This document shows, in pieces, positions 12,696-25,720 of a stretch of 64,000 bases of DNA. A program made the position numbers and the translations under genes. Positions within the stretch are counted from its first letter, which is position 1. Each line of letters opens with the position of its first letter. This stretch comes from Apostichopus japonicus. Taxonomy: Eukaryota; Echinodermata; Holothuroidea; Aspidochirotida; Stichopodidae. The notes below the pieces were generated by a model. It was not told the DNA's origin and did no database searches. It saw nothing but the letters and a program-made list of their open reading frames with translations. The stretch spans positions 19,461,501-19,525,500 of the forward strand of contig NC_092569.1 in the NCBI RefSeq assembly GCF_037975245.1. Reading direction: 5' to 3'.

Positions 12696-15378
12696 AATAA
12701 TTGCAACTGGAACTTACTAATAGGCGATATCTTTCTTAGGGTAAAAAATGATGTCCCGCTTACTTTATACAAAAAACATTTAACTTAATTGATACAGACT
12801 ATATCACTGGGGAGGGAATTCACAATTTCCCGTTTGCTCTATTTCTATTTTTTCTTTCACCACTATAAAGTCTCGAACGAAGTCAGTGGAGCGCCCCCCT
12901 TTAACTTTTCCTCATTACTCAAACCCGTATGGTGGAATAAGTGTTATATAGTGTAGTTCCGAACGCTCCAATCTCCAGAACAAGCGGCTGGTTTGAAGAT
13001 AGGTCAAAGATAGAAACGGGAACACGCACGCCCCTAGGTGGTGACGTAGGTTTCCGGCTCTCAGCAGGAATGGTCGAATAAAATATAAAGATTCCAACCA
13101 TGTTCTAATACATTTTCCAGGTTGTAAATATGTAAATATAACCTTACAGATGTGATATTAAACACATTTTTGCAACGAAAACAATATGTACCAACATTCA
13201 TTATGGCTATAATAATTCCCCTGTCATAGTATGGTAACAACACATTAATTATTTACAAACACAAAATTTAACACTTTATAAGTTCTTAATTCTTGGTTAC
13301 CGTCTTCCTTGATCAACGATGATATTCCACTTCAAAATGTCTTCATGACTTATCTCTTATACGTTTCTTTTTACGTACCAACTCAATTAAATGCTTTCTC
13401 GAAATCCTCCCGAGGGTTTGCTATAGAAGATGAAGAAATGTTTAATGTTGGCTTCACTTTTTCTTTTCTTTAAACCAAAATTGCAGTTCAGATTATTCCA
13501 TGCCCTACAAAGTATATTTATTGTATACTCTGGCAAATAGATCCCAGCCATCTAGAGAAATAGCATAAAAATGTACTTACATGGTAAGGACTCTTAATTA
13601 GTTTAACGACATCGTCCTGAGCTCTCTTTTCATGACACCCGGTCTCCCAACACGATGCGACGACGATAGACGTTAGCATCCAAACAGTGAAAAACAAGAA
13701 AACACTAATAAATAACTGCCTTTATACAAACGGCCCAGCTACTAGATTACTATCTCGTGGCGATTTCTGGTGAAATAAGTAACAATAATATTGAGCTTCT
13801 TTAAGATGTATCTCCTCTGTATGGAAACTAATTTCGGAGTGTCTTCCAAAATATCCCTAATTTCGCCTTCCGAAAATAAGAAAGGACATTTTAATTAACA
13901 AAGCCAAACCCGCTTAAGCTGCTTATTTACGTGACCAATTCCGGTCATCAGGACATTTTGAGAAGCTGGTGTATAAAAAAAAGGTTTTTATACAAATACT
14001 CTACATATTAAATAAATCCAAACAAAGCATAACCTGGCGCTTAAATCCAGTCTTTCATGAAATTTCTTTAGGGAATACGGGGTTAACCAAATACCTGAAC
14101 ATCTCTAGCCGCGGTTAGGCTATCAATATATCCAAATTTTTTTTTTAATCGCATGAATTACAGCCTCTAAGATTATTTACTTGTTTATAGGTACGTAATA
14201 TATATACATATAAATCGTATATTGAATTAATTTAACTAATGAGACATCCCTGTCGGTGAGAATCTACAATGACATCCGTTCAGCATAAAAATCAATCCCA
14301 AATCATATTACTGTATCGCGTACTCAAACTCAGTTTCAATCAACGACGTACATATGATTTCAAAGGAGGCGCTGTGTGATTCTGATTTCTCTCGACTCGG
14401 GGCATTTTTGAAGATTTTGGGACGGGCGTCCTGAGCCCCGGTGAGGTGGTCTCATATTTCGTGAATGCAATGGAAATAATGCCCACACTGAGATTTACAC
14501 ATCCACTTTGACCGGGGTTCTAGTAGCCAATGTTGTTATTAGTTTTGTTTTACATTTGACCCTGTGACGTTATCACTGACGAATGTACTACAAGACAACG
14601 CCAGTACACATCCTACAAGTTCATCGGCTTCAGGTTAAGGAGGAGCAGACTGCCTGGTACACTTTTTGTTCATACACAGACACATAAAATCTCACACACT
14701 CATCACCATGACAGATAAATTTTAGACCACTATGTCCCAAATGGTAAATCTACCCCATTTTATTGTATCACACTTAGGAATCCCTTCTCCAATGTCCACC
14801 AGTTTCAGTTACAAGTTCTGCTACAACTTTTATTTAGCCACTTTCCAAAATCCCTTTTCCGACAAAATGGGATGAAGGCTCTGCCTGCATGGCTCATAAT
14901 ATAGATAGTCTACAATCCTGATCCCCCTCTTTTCCCACACCTCGCACCCCTTTCCCTTCCCTTATGTCCCTCTCGCTCTTCCCTCTCCCCTCTTTCAGTA
15001 CCCACTCTTCTCCCATTTCCCCCTCCCTTCCTCACGATAGCCTATGAAGTTGCTGAAGAATCAGAAACTGTCTATACATATAGTCAACCAGGGCAATATT
15101 GGCTGATTATACGACTGGAAGTCAAGAAACGTGCTATAGGCTGTAACTATATATTATCGCTTGGCGATTGATGCACATCGCCCCTATTCCATCTGCCAAC
15201 GCTCGACATACAAAAACAGCTACATACGTACGTGCATGTAGCCTTTGTACAGCTGCATATGTTATGGAGATTTGCTTACCATAGTATCCTAACCCAATCA
15301 CACTTCACGGGCAGTAAAGATATGACAGAAACCGTTTACAGTAATTAAAATAATAGTAAGTGTTAAATTGAGATCGAA
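12696..15378. other. downstream intergenic block of gene A, shared with gene C flank
   Basis: About 12.7-14.1 kb matches 55.3-58.9 kb after gene C (apart from the insertion at 55785-57918) and is missing after gene B. From 14.1 to 15.4 kb it matches both the gene B (36.8-38.8 kb) and gene C (59.1-60.8 kb) flanks. A 58-codon open frame on the plus strand ending near 14915 (PNGKSTPF near its start, NGMKALPAWLII at its end) is intact here and at 60144-60317 but broken near 38.15-38.3 kb. A pyrimidine-rich tract follows at 14920-15030. No gene is identified. Confidence 0.6.
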
Positions 15379-15455
15379 ATGGCCGCTCTAACAAAACCAT
15401 GGGAGAAAATGGGTCAGAACAACAGAGGGTGTTGTCAACAAGCTGGAAGCAGCAT
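15379..15455 (+). pseudogene. candidate small first exon, frameshifted copy
   Basis: ATGGCCGCT begins a segment ending in CAGCAT before a GTAAGT donor. The matching segment at 38785-38862 is 78 nt and stays open through the donor; this copy is one base shorter and reads into TAA at the splice site. The product is unknown and no downstream exon could be connected. Confidence 0.3.
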
Positions 15456-15633
15456 GTAAGTGCCTAACCTCGAAATCCTAGGCTTTCGCTAGCCTAACAA
15501 CAAATTAGGCAGGCCCAATACAAATATTATGTATCATTTGGTATGTCTATCATAGGCTTATACTAAGTATATTCTCCTAGGATTTAACTTTTAGTGATGC
15601 GTTACTTATAGTCATACTTCAGCCATAAGACTG

Positions 15634-18600
15634 CATTTGAAAATCCGCCCTTTAGTGGTACGGACATAAGGATTTTCGCGGAAAATTTGATCTTCCGTAG
15701 CTATTGCCTATGCTCCATTCCTTTCCTATCCGACAGACGAAACTCGATTTTGGTATTTAAGATGCCAAAATTTGAAATGCTCGAACGATTTAGTACGAAA
15801 TTGCACCCTTAAAACGAAAAAATAGTCGTCTATAAAGCATTTTTCACGAAAACTTGTAATCCGGTTTACAATTCAAAACAGATATTCTTCACGGCAAACT
15901 TCCTCCCCATCTTTATTTTCGCTTGAATCTCGTCCGTTTCAACTTGGACTGTACCATTATCTTTTGGTGTTGAGAATATACATTGTTATTAATTGAAATA
16001 TGACAAAGCCATTGAAGAGATTGATATGATTCTAAGCTCCCCTTTTTTAATGATTTATAAGTGATTGACATTAATTTATGTAATGATTTAAACGCATTAC
16101 AGTTTATAAAAGGATGATCTAAAACCACTCTCCCCCATCGTTTATCAACATCGAACATGCCAAAAGTAAATGTTACATCATATTGTATAGAACATTCGTG
16201 CGTCAGCGGGGAAAATTTAAAGAGCTAACTTGCGTTAGCAGTAATAGTGGAACCCATACCTATCCATGAATCATACCATACTGTGCAACGATATACCCCT
16301 ATCGTGATTTGCGAAGTGTGGCTCAAAGGCGAAAACTTCTATCATTTAATATATAGCATAAGTGGATGCTTGATGTTGCATTTTTTCCTAAATTATCATT
16401 ATAGGCTAGTTGTACAGTGACTTTGCTTAAACTACGTCACTAGTAATATTATAGCATCAGCCATAGATTTAATAAAATGATCTATTTCATGCTACAATAA
16501 GAGGGTTTGCTTGCTTTAAATGATCCTATTATTATGTACAGCAACAATCATTTTATCCATACATCGCCCATCATGCTTTTTTTCTTAGGACATCATTCCA
16601 GATATTCAATCTCACCATGACTGTACTGTAATAATGTCAAATAAATATGTAGAAATCAGCAATTGATTTTACCCAAAAATTATTCTTTGTTAGTTAGTGG
16701 GTTCACTGGATTTTTTAAATACCAGCTTGGGGAGGGGTATTGTTGCTTTAAGAAGGGGTGGTTTTTTTTTTCAAATTAATTTGCTATTGTCTCCTAGGAA
16801 GCTTGTAGAAGTCGATTACAAAAGCACATCTGGTCTTTGTTTGAGTAGGAGAAGGGAGACAATGGAAAAAAATTAAAAGGGTTTGTGACTGGAAATGTCA
16901 TGTGAAAGGTCAAAAAATATTTTTATACACAATTAATAAGTCCCACATGAAAACATGGGGGCGGGGGAGGTGGGGGAGAGTGGAACATTGCCAGGCTCTG
17001 ACTAGTAGTATGTGATGAACCTTAGCAGTGTCATTAGTTCCCTCTTACATGCAGTCAGGGTGGGTGGAGAGGGACACTGTTTGGTACAATCAAATAATGA
17101 AAAGCACAAAGAAAAGGATAACAAACAAGATTTTATCACTGTTAAGTTCTTTTTATTGTGTCCTGTCACAGTGAACAGCAGAAGAAGTCAAGGTATAAGG
17201 GTTTTCAGCATAAACATCAAGCTTCCTTTGGGTAGGATTTGTTCATGGGAGGGGCACAACTTTTATTATGGTGGGGGGGGGGTCTGATTGACTCTAGCGT
17301 TGCTTTGAAACATCACAGATAGCATCATTGACATCTTTTGTAGCGCTTTTTAAAACTGCTGAAGAGTTCATCAGTTTCCATTTGATAGGTCACTGGAACT
17401 CAAATTGTTGCTCTGTGTGAGAGCCTCTAGATGTAAACACATTCACTGCACTTATGTACAGTAAATACCAAAAGTTTGCAAAGCAAATTGTTCTGAAATC
17501 GATTTTACACGATTTTGGAAAATCTATGTTTAACAATGACAACTACTAAAAACTGCATATTATAGGCTCACAGAGTAAACAATATTCACCACGCAATATG
17601 GTGTGTGCTGCCTTCACACTCTCACTTATTCCAGTTGCATGACAATACCTTAGGCCAACCGCCTATCATATACAGTATAGTCTACTGATCTATTGGATAT
17701 ATGCCCCCAGTGTAGACCTTAGGTAATACAAAGTATTATTAAGCAACTAACAGAAACAGTAATGAGTATGTGGCAAAGCTTCACACCAAGCAATATGGTG
17801 TGAGCTGCCTTCACACTCTCACTTATTCCAGTTGCATGACAATACCCTAGGCCAACCGCCTATCATATACAGTATAGTCTACTGATCTATTAGATATATG
17901 CCCCCAGTGTAGACCTTAAGTATTACAAAGTATTATTAAGCCACTAACAGAAACAGTAAAGAGTATGTGGCAAAGCTTCACACCAAGCAATATGGTGTGT
18001 GCTGCCTTCACACTCTCACTTACTCCAGTTGCATGACAATACCTTAGGCCAATTGCCTATCCTATACAGTATATAGTCTACTGATCTATTAGATATATGC
18101 CCCAAGTGTAGACGTTAAGTACTACAAAGTATATTAAGCCACTAACAGAAACAGTAAAGAGAATGTGGCAAAGCTTCACACCAAGCAATATGGTGTGTGC
18201 TGCCTTCACACTCTCACTTATTCCAGTTGCATGACAATACCTTAGGCCAATTGCCTATTATATACAGTATAGTCTACTGATCTATTAGAAATATGCCCCC
18301 AGTGTTGACCTTAAGTGTTATAAAGTATTATTAAGCCACTAACAAAAAACAGTAAAGAGTATGTGGCAAAGCTTCACACCACGCAATATGGTGTGTGCTG
18401 CCTTCACACTCTCACTTATTCCAGTTGCATGACAATACCTTACGCCAATTGCCTATCATATACAGTATAGTCTACTGATCTATTAGATATATGCCCCCAG
18501 TGTAGACCTTAAGTATTACAAAGTATTATTAAGCCACTAACAGAAACAGTAAAGAGTATGTGGCAAAGCTTCACACCACGCAATATGGTGTGTGCTGCCT

Positions 18601-21600
18601 TCACACTCTCACTTATTCCAGTTGCATGACAATACCTTACGCCAATTGCCTATCATATACAGTATAGTCTACTGATCTATTAGATATATGCCCCCAGTGT
18701 AGACCTTAAGTATTACAAAGTATTATTAAGCCACTAACAGAAACAGTAAAGAGTATGTGGCAAAGCTTCACACCAAGCAATATGGTGTGTGCTGCCTTCA
18801 CACTCTCACTTACTCCAGTTGCATGACAATACCTTAGGCCAATTGCCTATCCTATACAGTATATAGTCTACTGATCTATTAGATATATGCCCCAAGTGTA
18901 GACGTTAAGTACTACAAAGTATATTAAGCCACTAACAGAAACAGTAAAGAGAATGTGGCAAAGCTTCACACCAAGCAATATGGTGTGTGCTGCCTTCACA
19001 CTCTCACTTATTCCAGTTGCATGACAATACCTTAGGCCAATTGCCTATTATATACAGTATAGTCTACTGATCTATTAGAAATATGCCCCCAGTGTTGACC
19101 TTAAGTGTTATAAAGTATTATTAAGCCACTAACAAAAAACAGTAAAGAGTACGTGGCAAAGCTTCACACCACGCAATATGGTGTGTGCTGCCTTCACACT
19201 CTCACTTATTCCAGTTGCATGACAATACCTTAGGCAAACCATATTAACTTAACTACTAAACATACATAGACCTATCTTGGGATAAACCTACAGACATTAG
19301 TGTCATTCAATGAGATTCAATGTAGACTAATCTTGATAACATACTTGTACTGTAGCTATGGGTTTGTGGGTTTGGGGAGGGTTGGGGCAACTTGACTTGA
19401 CTTGGAGAATTGCCATACCTTCAGTGTGAAAAAGGGCAACCAGACCTACTTCACAATGATACAGTATTCAGCGATTGACTGCAAAAACGAAAAGCATGTG
19501 ACCATGTGGTTTCTGCTGCCTCAAAGCTCTCACACATAACAGTCTCCTTATGCAAACGGCATTTGAATTTTATATTAGACTATTTGTTGGATAGTCCTGC
19601 CAATAGTTGTATAATCCAATAACACTAAAGCAGCCTATTTTTAGGGTATTTAAACTTAAGAGGAAAGGAAGGTGTTGGTGGTTGACTGCTGGTAAATAAA
19701 ATGAAAGCCATGATCCTCACACTGCACGAGATGGTAAGTACTATCTTCATTGTCTCAATAAAATGGGTCACATGCAAATGAAAATATTAGTTTCCACGAC
19801 TCCATAAACCCATCCAAAAGTTTACCCTCAATGTTGTTTTGTTTTTTAATATTACATCTGCACCTTGTATTTGAAGGAGTGCCATCACCTGTACTTTTGT
19901 CAGGCAGTTTCTGCGCTGGTAGTTTAAGCCTTCCAACCACTTTGTTGGCTTTTCAAGCTCTGGCTACTACCGGGAAATGGAGAACGACAGGACATTATTC
20001 CAAGTAGTTTTCTGCCATCCATGACAGAACTTTTCTGTCACAACTTACTTCTTCAGAAGCGGAGCGTCTATTTTTTTTCTTGATTTGCTTAGCTTTGCTC
20101 CTTTTTACTTTCTCCTTCTCTATTCCTCTCAAGGCCAGCAGTTAGTTCTACAAGAAAAACAAGCAATAAATGAACAGTGGGTAAAGATCATAATCTGTGA
20201 CTTGACTTTTAGTTTCAAAGTTTTCTTTTGTATGGGCCCAATTCAATTAGGTTGGTAGGGGTGGGATTGTAATGATTTGCCTGAAGGTTTTTGTGGTACT
20301 CAACTGTGCCAACTGTGTAGTTCTCAACTGTGCCATGTGAAAAGTAAAAGTCAATATGGTGTCTCATTAATGAATGGGTTCTATTTGACCCTACCAGAGA
20401 TAACAATACATTGCCCATGTTTTCATTGAAATATCCCCCCCCCCTTTTTGCAATCCACCTGTCCTGCTGCACCTATGGTCACAAGATACAATCCTTTTTC
20501 AAAAGTGGAGAATGGAGAGGTGGGGTGTGCGACGTCATGCATTAATTCAAAGGGATTTGAGCCCAAAATTTAAAATTATACACGGTACAATAGAGTACAG
20601 TGGTAGTCACAAGCCTCCTCCTCCTGTAAATTGATCATTGTTATTAAACAGAACAATTAGTTTATCTGCAATGTGGCAGGCAGTACCACCAGAATATACA
20701 GTAGGGACTTCAGAACAAAGTTTCTACTAATTATCGTCAGGTAAAAAATATGTCAGCCCAACTTAAACTCTTATGATAAGCAAAGTGCTTTTTCCTGTAG
20801 GTCTATACAAACGGTCTTACAAGCCATAAAGACTAAAAACTGACCTGGCACATGGAACTAGGCTTAGCCTAGTCAGAGCCTAGAGTTTACTAGGATGGAT
20901 GCACTCATTTTGTGCATGCATCAAAATGGCATTGGCCCTATATATGCCAGATATTCAAATATGGTCACCTTTGGTCAATTTACCTCAGCTCTAGAAATCA
21001 GTCACCTTGATTGTTCATTGATAATGACTGAGAACAATTGGAAAGTACCGAATTTTAAGTGAATACTGATTTTAATTAGGCTCCACCTTGGCTAGGTCAC
21101 GGCTAGTAAGACCCGGCCTAGCCTCGTAAGTTTAGACAAGTTATTTTTTTGTTTAACTTGTAATAAACTAATAATAGTAGAAAAACTGACCTGGCACATG
21201 GAACTAGGCTTAGCCTAGTCAAAAGAAAGCATCAGGAGGGACAGTCAAATACACATCAATGACCCTATGGCAGAGAAAAGAAACCTGAAGGCACAAAAGA
21301 TCAGAACCGATTATTATGATTATTATGCTTAAAGTACTTGTCCAAACATTGTTTAACTCATTCACACTACTTGTAGTTCTAGACTAAGCTCGTACTGTAG
21401 TTCTTGCAACACAACTACAAGTATAGGCCTCGGCTAGTGTTCTCAGTAGTATTACTATTAGGCTAGGCCTATGCTATAATACACAAAAAATACTGTGATG
21501 CGCATGGCTACAAACTTCGCGGATACAAAACATAAACAAAGGCATAGAACCTAGCCTATATCTAAGCTTCCTTAGCATTTGAATCGTTTAGGCCTAACAT

Positions 21601-22320
21601 TTTAGTTAATCTTAACTAACGTTTCGACTATGCTTCGCCTAGTATTAGTAAGTTTGTCAAACCTGAAACGAAACAAGGATTGGAGTGATGTGAATGTGAT
21701 ACAGGGCAAGCCTAGGCTAGATAGCGTAGCCCAGTTCTAACTAGAAGTTCTAGGCTACAAAGCGTAGTACTCACCTCTTCAATCAAAGTCTTTTCTGTAC
21801 CATTTTACTTGATCAAAGGGCCGAGACACAAATAAGGGCATTTAATTCCAATTTTAACTTGATAGCGACCAAATTTTTTAGACCAAGGCAAAGTGTTCAC
21901 AACGCTATAGTGCATCAGATTCACGATCGCCGGGTTTCGCTGGTCGCGCCGGAACTGAAATACGCGGGTTTTTCTTCTAGGGAGGGTGCACGCTGAGAGA
22001 TCGGCACAATCTGAACGTTCAGATCAGAATTAAACTTCTCAAACTTACCTATTTTGATGAATACTGCATCAAATTGGTTAATTCAACCACTAAATAGGGT
22101 ATAAATGATCCAGCTAAGACTCTTAAAATATTAAAACAATCATCAAACGTAACAATTATGTTTAATTTGCATGCATGGTTAAGGTGAATCACGCTACTTG
22201 AGAGGGAAATAGTTACGTAATATACAAGCTCACTTTCCAAACTAATAACCTTGAATGGTGCAGAGACGGCCAGTGTCCATCAGTGAACGTCCGTGCTACT
22301 AAAGGGCGGATTCTCACATG
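15634..22320. mobile_element. 6.7 kb insertion bounded by 32-bp inverted repeats
   Basis: The left end (15634-15665) and the reverse complement of the right end (22289-22320) agree at 28 of 32 positions around the core AATCCGCCCTTTAGT. Both ends are flanked by GACTG (15629-15633 and 22321-22325). The homologous site near 61042 has left and right flanks that continue one into the other without the insert, which supports insertion here. The interior holds the 197-bp satellite, G-rich runs (16965-17290), a direct repeat of 41 bp (20835 and 21181) and TAGGCCTA-rich sequence (20.8-21.8 kb). No open frame longer than about 90 codons was seen and no transposase motif was recognised, so it looks non-autonomous or decayed; the superfamily is not assigned. 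Confidence 0.6.
17575..19240. repeat. 197/198-bp satellite array with 790-bp higher-order unit
   Basis: The phase marker CAATATGGTG recurs at 17594, 17791, 17988, 18186, 18384, 18581, 18778, 18976 and 19174, spaced 197 or 198 bp. Monomers at 17988, 18186 and 18384 share private variants with those at 18778, 18976 and 19174 (for example TATATAGTCTACTG and GTGTTGACC), giving a 790-bp, four-monomer higher-order repeat. No open frame spans it. Confidence 0.9.
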
Positions 22321-22325
22321 GACTG

Positions 22326-23466
22326 TTGGTATTATTGTAGCGCGCTTGCGCCCCACAATGTTGGATGCTAGCTGAACATAAACTCTTCATAGCAATCTCA
22401 AATTCACAGGTTGGCTACACCAGGAAAAAAATCCCGACTGAGATTTGCAAAGAATTGTGGCGCCGAAGACTTAATTATGCACACGTAAATAAAATAGATC
22501 TCATTGAGTAGCATACTTCTTCAAAACAATACGTAAACTTCTCTACTTTGGTTAGTTATTCTCGAATTAAACAAGATAGGTAACATTTATTCGCATTTGA
22601 GTCAACAACATCGTGAAATAAATGTAAACCATACTTATCCGCAACGAGTCGGCGTTATCTGTAATACGTCAGCTCTTGCAATATAGGCACTTGAAACGTT
22701 CGTATTGTGGTAGCACACTATAATGGCAGTTTATGGCATATATTACTTGCTTTGGATGATGATTAAAGAGGGCCAGGAATCAATTAAGAAGTTTTTAATA
22801 GACCAGAAGGTGTTACATTTGCAATGATAGACTAAAGGCCTACATGTATTCGTTAGATTAATCGTCCATCAGGCCTTCGGTGCAAAGCACCGTATGTCCG
22901 TAAAGTTCGTCAACTAGGCGAGGTTAGAGTAACGTGAACATGTTGTGTGCAATTTGACCAATCAGTGTCCAGGACTATGTGTATTCTTTGACACGTCACA
23001 AACAGGCGTGATTCGTGATCGACAGTTATGGTTGTAATGGTTTTAGTCATCATTTCTTCGTTTATTTTGCAGACGCATGCTGGCTAGAGTACTGTTTATA
23101 AATAGTAAACAATGTACCCTAGCTTTGGTCTAGTTTAAAGGACCAAACGCCGAACTGGCTTATCCGTGACCGAAATAACATCAAAAGGGTTGCAGTAACA
23201 ATTAAAGTCCTCTCCATTGAATATCAACAACTGACTATCTTTGACCTTCACCACGCACTACAATGACACGTGTTTGTATACAAAAACAGTTGTTCTACTT
23301 GTGCTTGTAATTTGTGGCCTTGTACTTTCTAGTTTGTCTTATAGAAAAGGAGTGTTGGTATGGAACAGCCGTAATATACGCAAAACTGGCCCAAAGTTAG
23401 AAGCCACTATTGCCACGTTAAAAGTGTATTGAGTTTCAAAGATTAAAAATTATTTTAATATTTTTA
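22326..23466. other. intergenic block repeated at 61.05-62.35 kb
   Basis: The block matches the end of the window over most of its length, except for a LINE fragment present only in the later copy. Near 23270-23380 a hydrophobic frame (TVVLLVLVICGLVLSS) is also open in the other copy (TVILVVLVIGGLVLSI), but there is no in-frame ATG nearby and the copies differ by an indel just after it. No gene is called. Confidence 0.5.
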
Positions 23467-24780
23467 TTATTCGTTACCGTGAAGAGAACGACAACGACAG
23501 GCTAGATGTTGGAATGACGGAAACGTAGCTAGGTATTTACTTCCCGAATTATCAGTCCTACCGTCAAAGGTGCATCATATATTATGTTTATTGAAAAACG
23601 CAATGATAACAATAAATAAATCAATATATATATATTTATATTCTGTTTTGTCTCTGTGGAATATGAACTTATCAAGAAACTGATTGTAGATTCTGGTAAT
23701 TTGCACTTTGGTAATATTTTTTTGATCCAGATAAGGAGATACCTGTTGTGCAAGAAGACTAATTTATACCTGTTACGAAGATCTCTCCGGCCAAATAGCT
23801 AGTAGACCATTGCACCTATCAAAAATTCAGGCTTTCAAAGTTAAGGCACTTCAGTTAGTAACATATAAACCCGCCATATTATACAGAACCAAATTAATGA
23901 TTTTATTCTTGGCATAATGCACAAACAAAGTGTAAAGATTAGTATCCACATGGATTCGAAAGATAGATGGAATATTCATAGTCATTTTGAATGCAATCAG
24001 ACATGTAATTTAAGAACCAATCATTTTACAAATCTCTTACCCAAAAGAAGATACGGAAGTATCACAGTGCAGAATGATATGTACCATACGCAAATCGTCA
24101 CACACACGCATACGCATACGCACTCCCAAAACCATGCGAGCATGCAACTACTTACATGCTTGACTAGAAAACGTCGTTTTAAAATATCATTGTATTGGAA
24201 GGATTAAACTTTTGTCATGTAAGAAAAGAGGGCTTAAATGTGCCCATATCGTGAATTAAATATATTACAGACTATAACATGACAATGGGCATAGGCAAAT
24301 ATGCCGTAAATGTTCTTGTATAGGAAAGCCGAATCGCTTGTAGCTTAACAGTGGAAAATTTTCTTCTGTTTCCCGTTTTTAAAAACGTATAGATAAAATA
24401 AATAAAGGCTAAATTAAAAACAATATAGATCACAAACTAACCTGTTGAAAACTTCCTTTAATTTACAACAGACCAGATCAGGGGGTCTCTAACGTTACTT
24501 ATGAATATTATTTTGTAAATAGCGCATACCTCGATCATGTAGGTGATTAACTTAAGACTTAAACAATATTAGCAATAGTTCAGCAGCATGACAAAATATA
24601 CATATGTCTACATACATACAGGAGTTGATAACCATTTTCCATTTCTTGTATTTCAGTTTAGTAACGAGAAAAATAAATAACACTGACATTATTCTGATAC
24701 TTGTCAATAAACATTTGTAATAAAAAAAAAATTATTGCGATGGTGCATGGTAGTGCATTAACTATTTTTGTTGTTCAGTG
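23467..24780 (+). pseudogene. decayed 3' end of a FReD gene, copy 1
   Basis: A piece related to the end of the fifth FReD2 segment (the 265-nt exon) lies at about 23467-23531: GAGAACGACAACGACAGG is followed by GCTAGATGTTGGAATG and a degraded donor. Sequence after it matches the following intron of gene A, including CGACCAAT, ACGCAAATC with CACACACGC, and CAATAGTTCA. At about 24733-24775 is a remnant of the last exon (GATGGTGCATGG). Exonic indels and missing codons break the frame, and the first six exons are absent. It is a non-functional relic of the same gene family placed just upstream of gene B. Confidence 0.65.
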
Positions 24781-25720
24781 ACGATAAGTAGTGTAATAGG
24801 TAGAAAAGTAAAAAAAAGAGTAAATTTCCTATTCCTTATGAAAGTGTGCAGAAACGTCACGGCTGGATTGTAAAATAAACCGGAGCTCTATGTTTGTTTT
24901 ACAAATTCGTACGTCGGGTACACTCTCATATTTAGTGATATGATTAAGGAAGCACTTGCAAACAAGATTGAGCTGTTTAAACCTTCCGTATGTATCTATC
25001 ATCACCAATGAAACGGAGTACGACATGATAGGCAGCGGCATTGAATGCCAGATCGGGGCCCTGTAGGGGAAACATGCCATAAGTTTGTGTTCCATATGTA
25101 CCATGCCAATATCCAAAAACACCGACATTGTAACCCAATGGTCAAGTAATCATATGCACCCAGTTATACCCGACCATAACAATCTGCAATGTTTGACCAA
25201 TACTTTTAACTTCTTGAAGCATCTTAATTAATTTCCTTTGATATCCGTAAACTAAAACAAGACATAACAATAGGATACGTGTATACCTTGAGGTAGCACG
25301 TATTCCTTAAAGTCTTTCCTCAAACAGTTGGATGTTCTCGGAATCTATTTATTTCCGGAAACAGGGTTACCTGGCATTTAATATATATACTAGCAAGACG
25401 GAAACTTCCTTATTGATTATCACAATATTCCGCCAATTGACCTTTAAACATACATGTATTCTGTTGGTTACAGTCTTCAGCTTCAGGTTAATCTAGATCT
25501 AAATTTCCTGGTATACTGATACCTTTGTTCAATATCTACTGACCAAGTAGAGGAAGTGTATTGATGACAAAAGCACCAAAGGTGATTTTTCTGTAAGTCA
25601 GCAATGTGTGACAACTTTAGATCATCCGTTGTTGTAAAAAAATCGATGCTATTTCTAACCTCTTAATTAAAATACATTTCATTCGTGTTTTCATTCATAT
25701 TTTAACCATCATTCATAAGA
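24781..25720. other. 5' flank of gene B
   Basis: The part up to about 25130 is repeated at the right end of the window (63.70-64.00 kb). It probably contains the gene B promoter, but no clear TATA box or other defined site was found. Confidence 0.4.

Noticed and set aside
24829..25128. 99-codon minus-strand frame partly kept at 63751-63993
   Set aside because: The two copies share only the last 50 or so codons in frame because of a two-base indel, and no domain, signal or splice partner is visible. Likely a chance frame in duplicated DNA.
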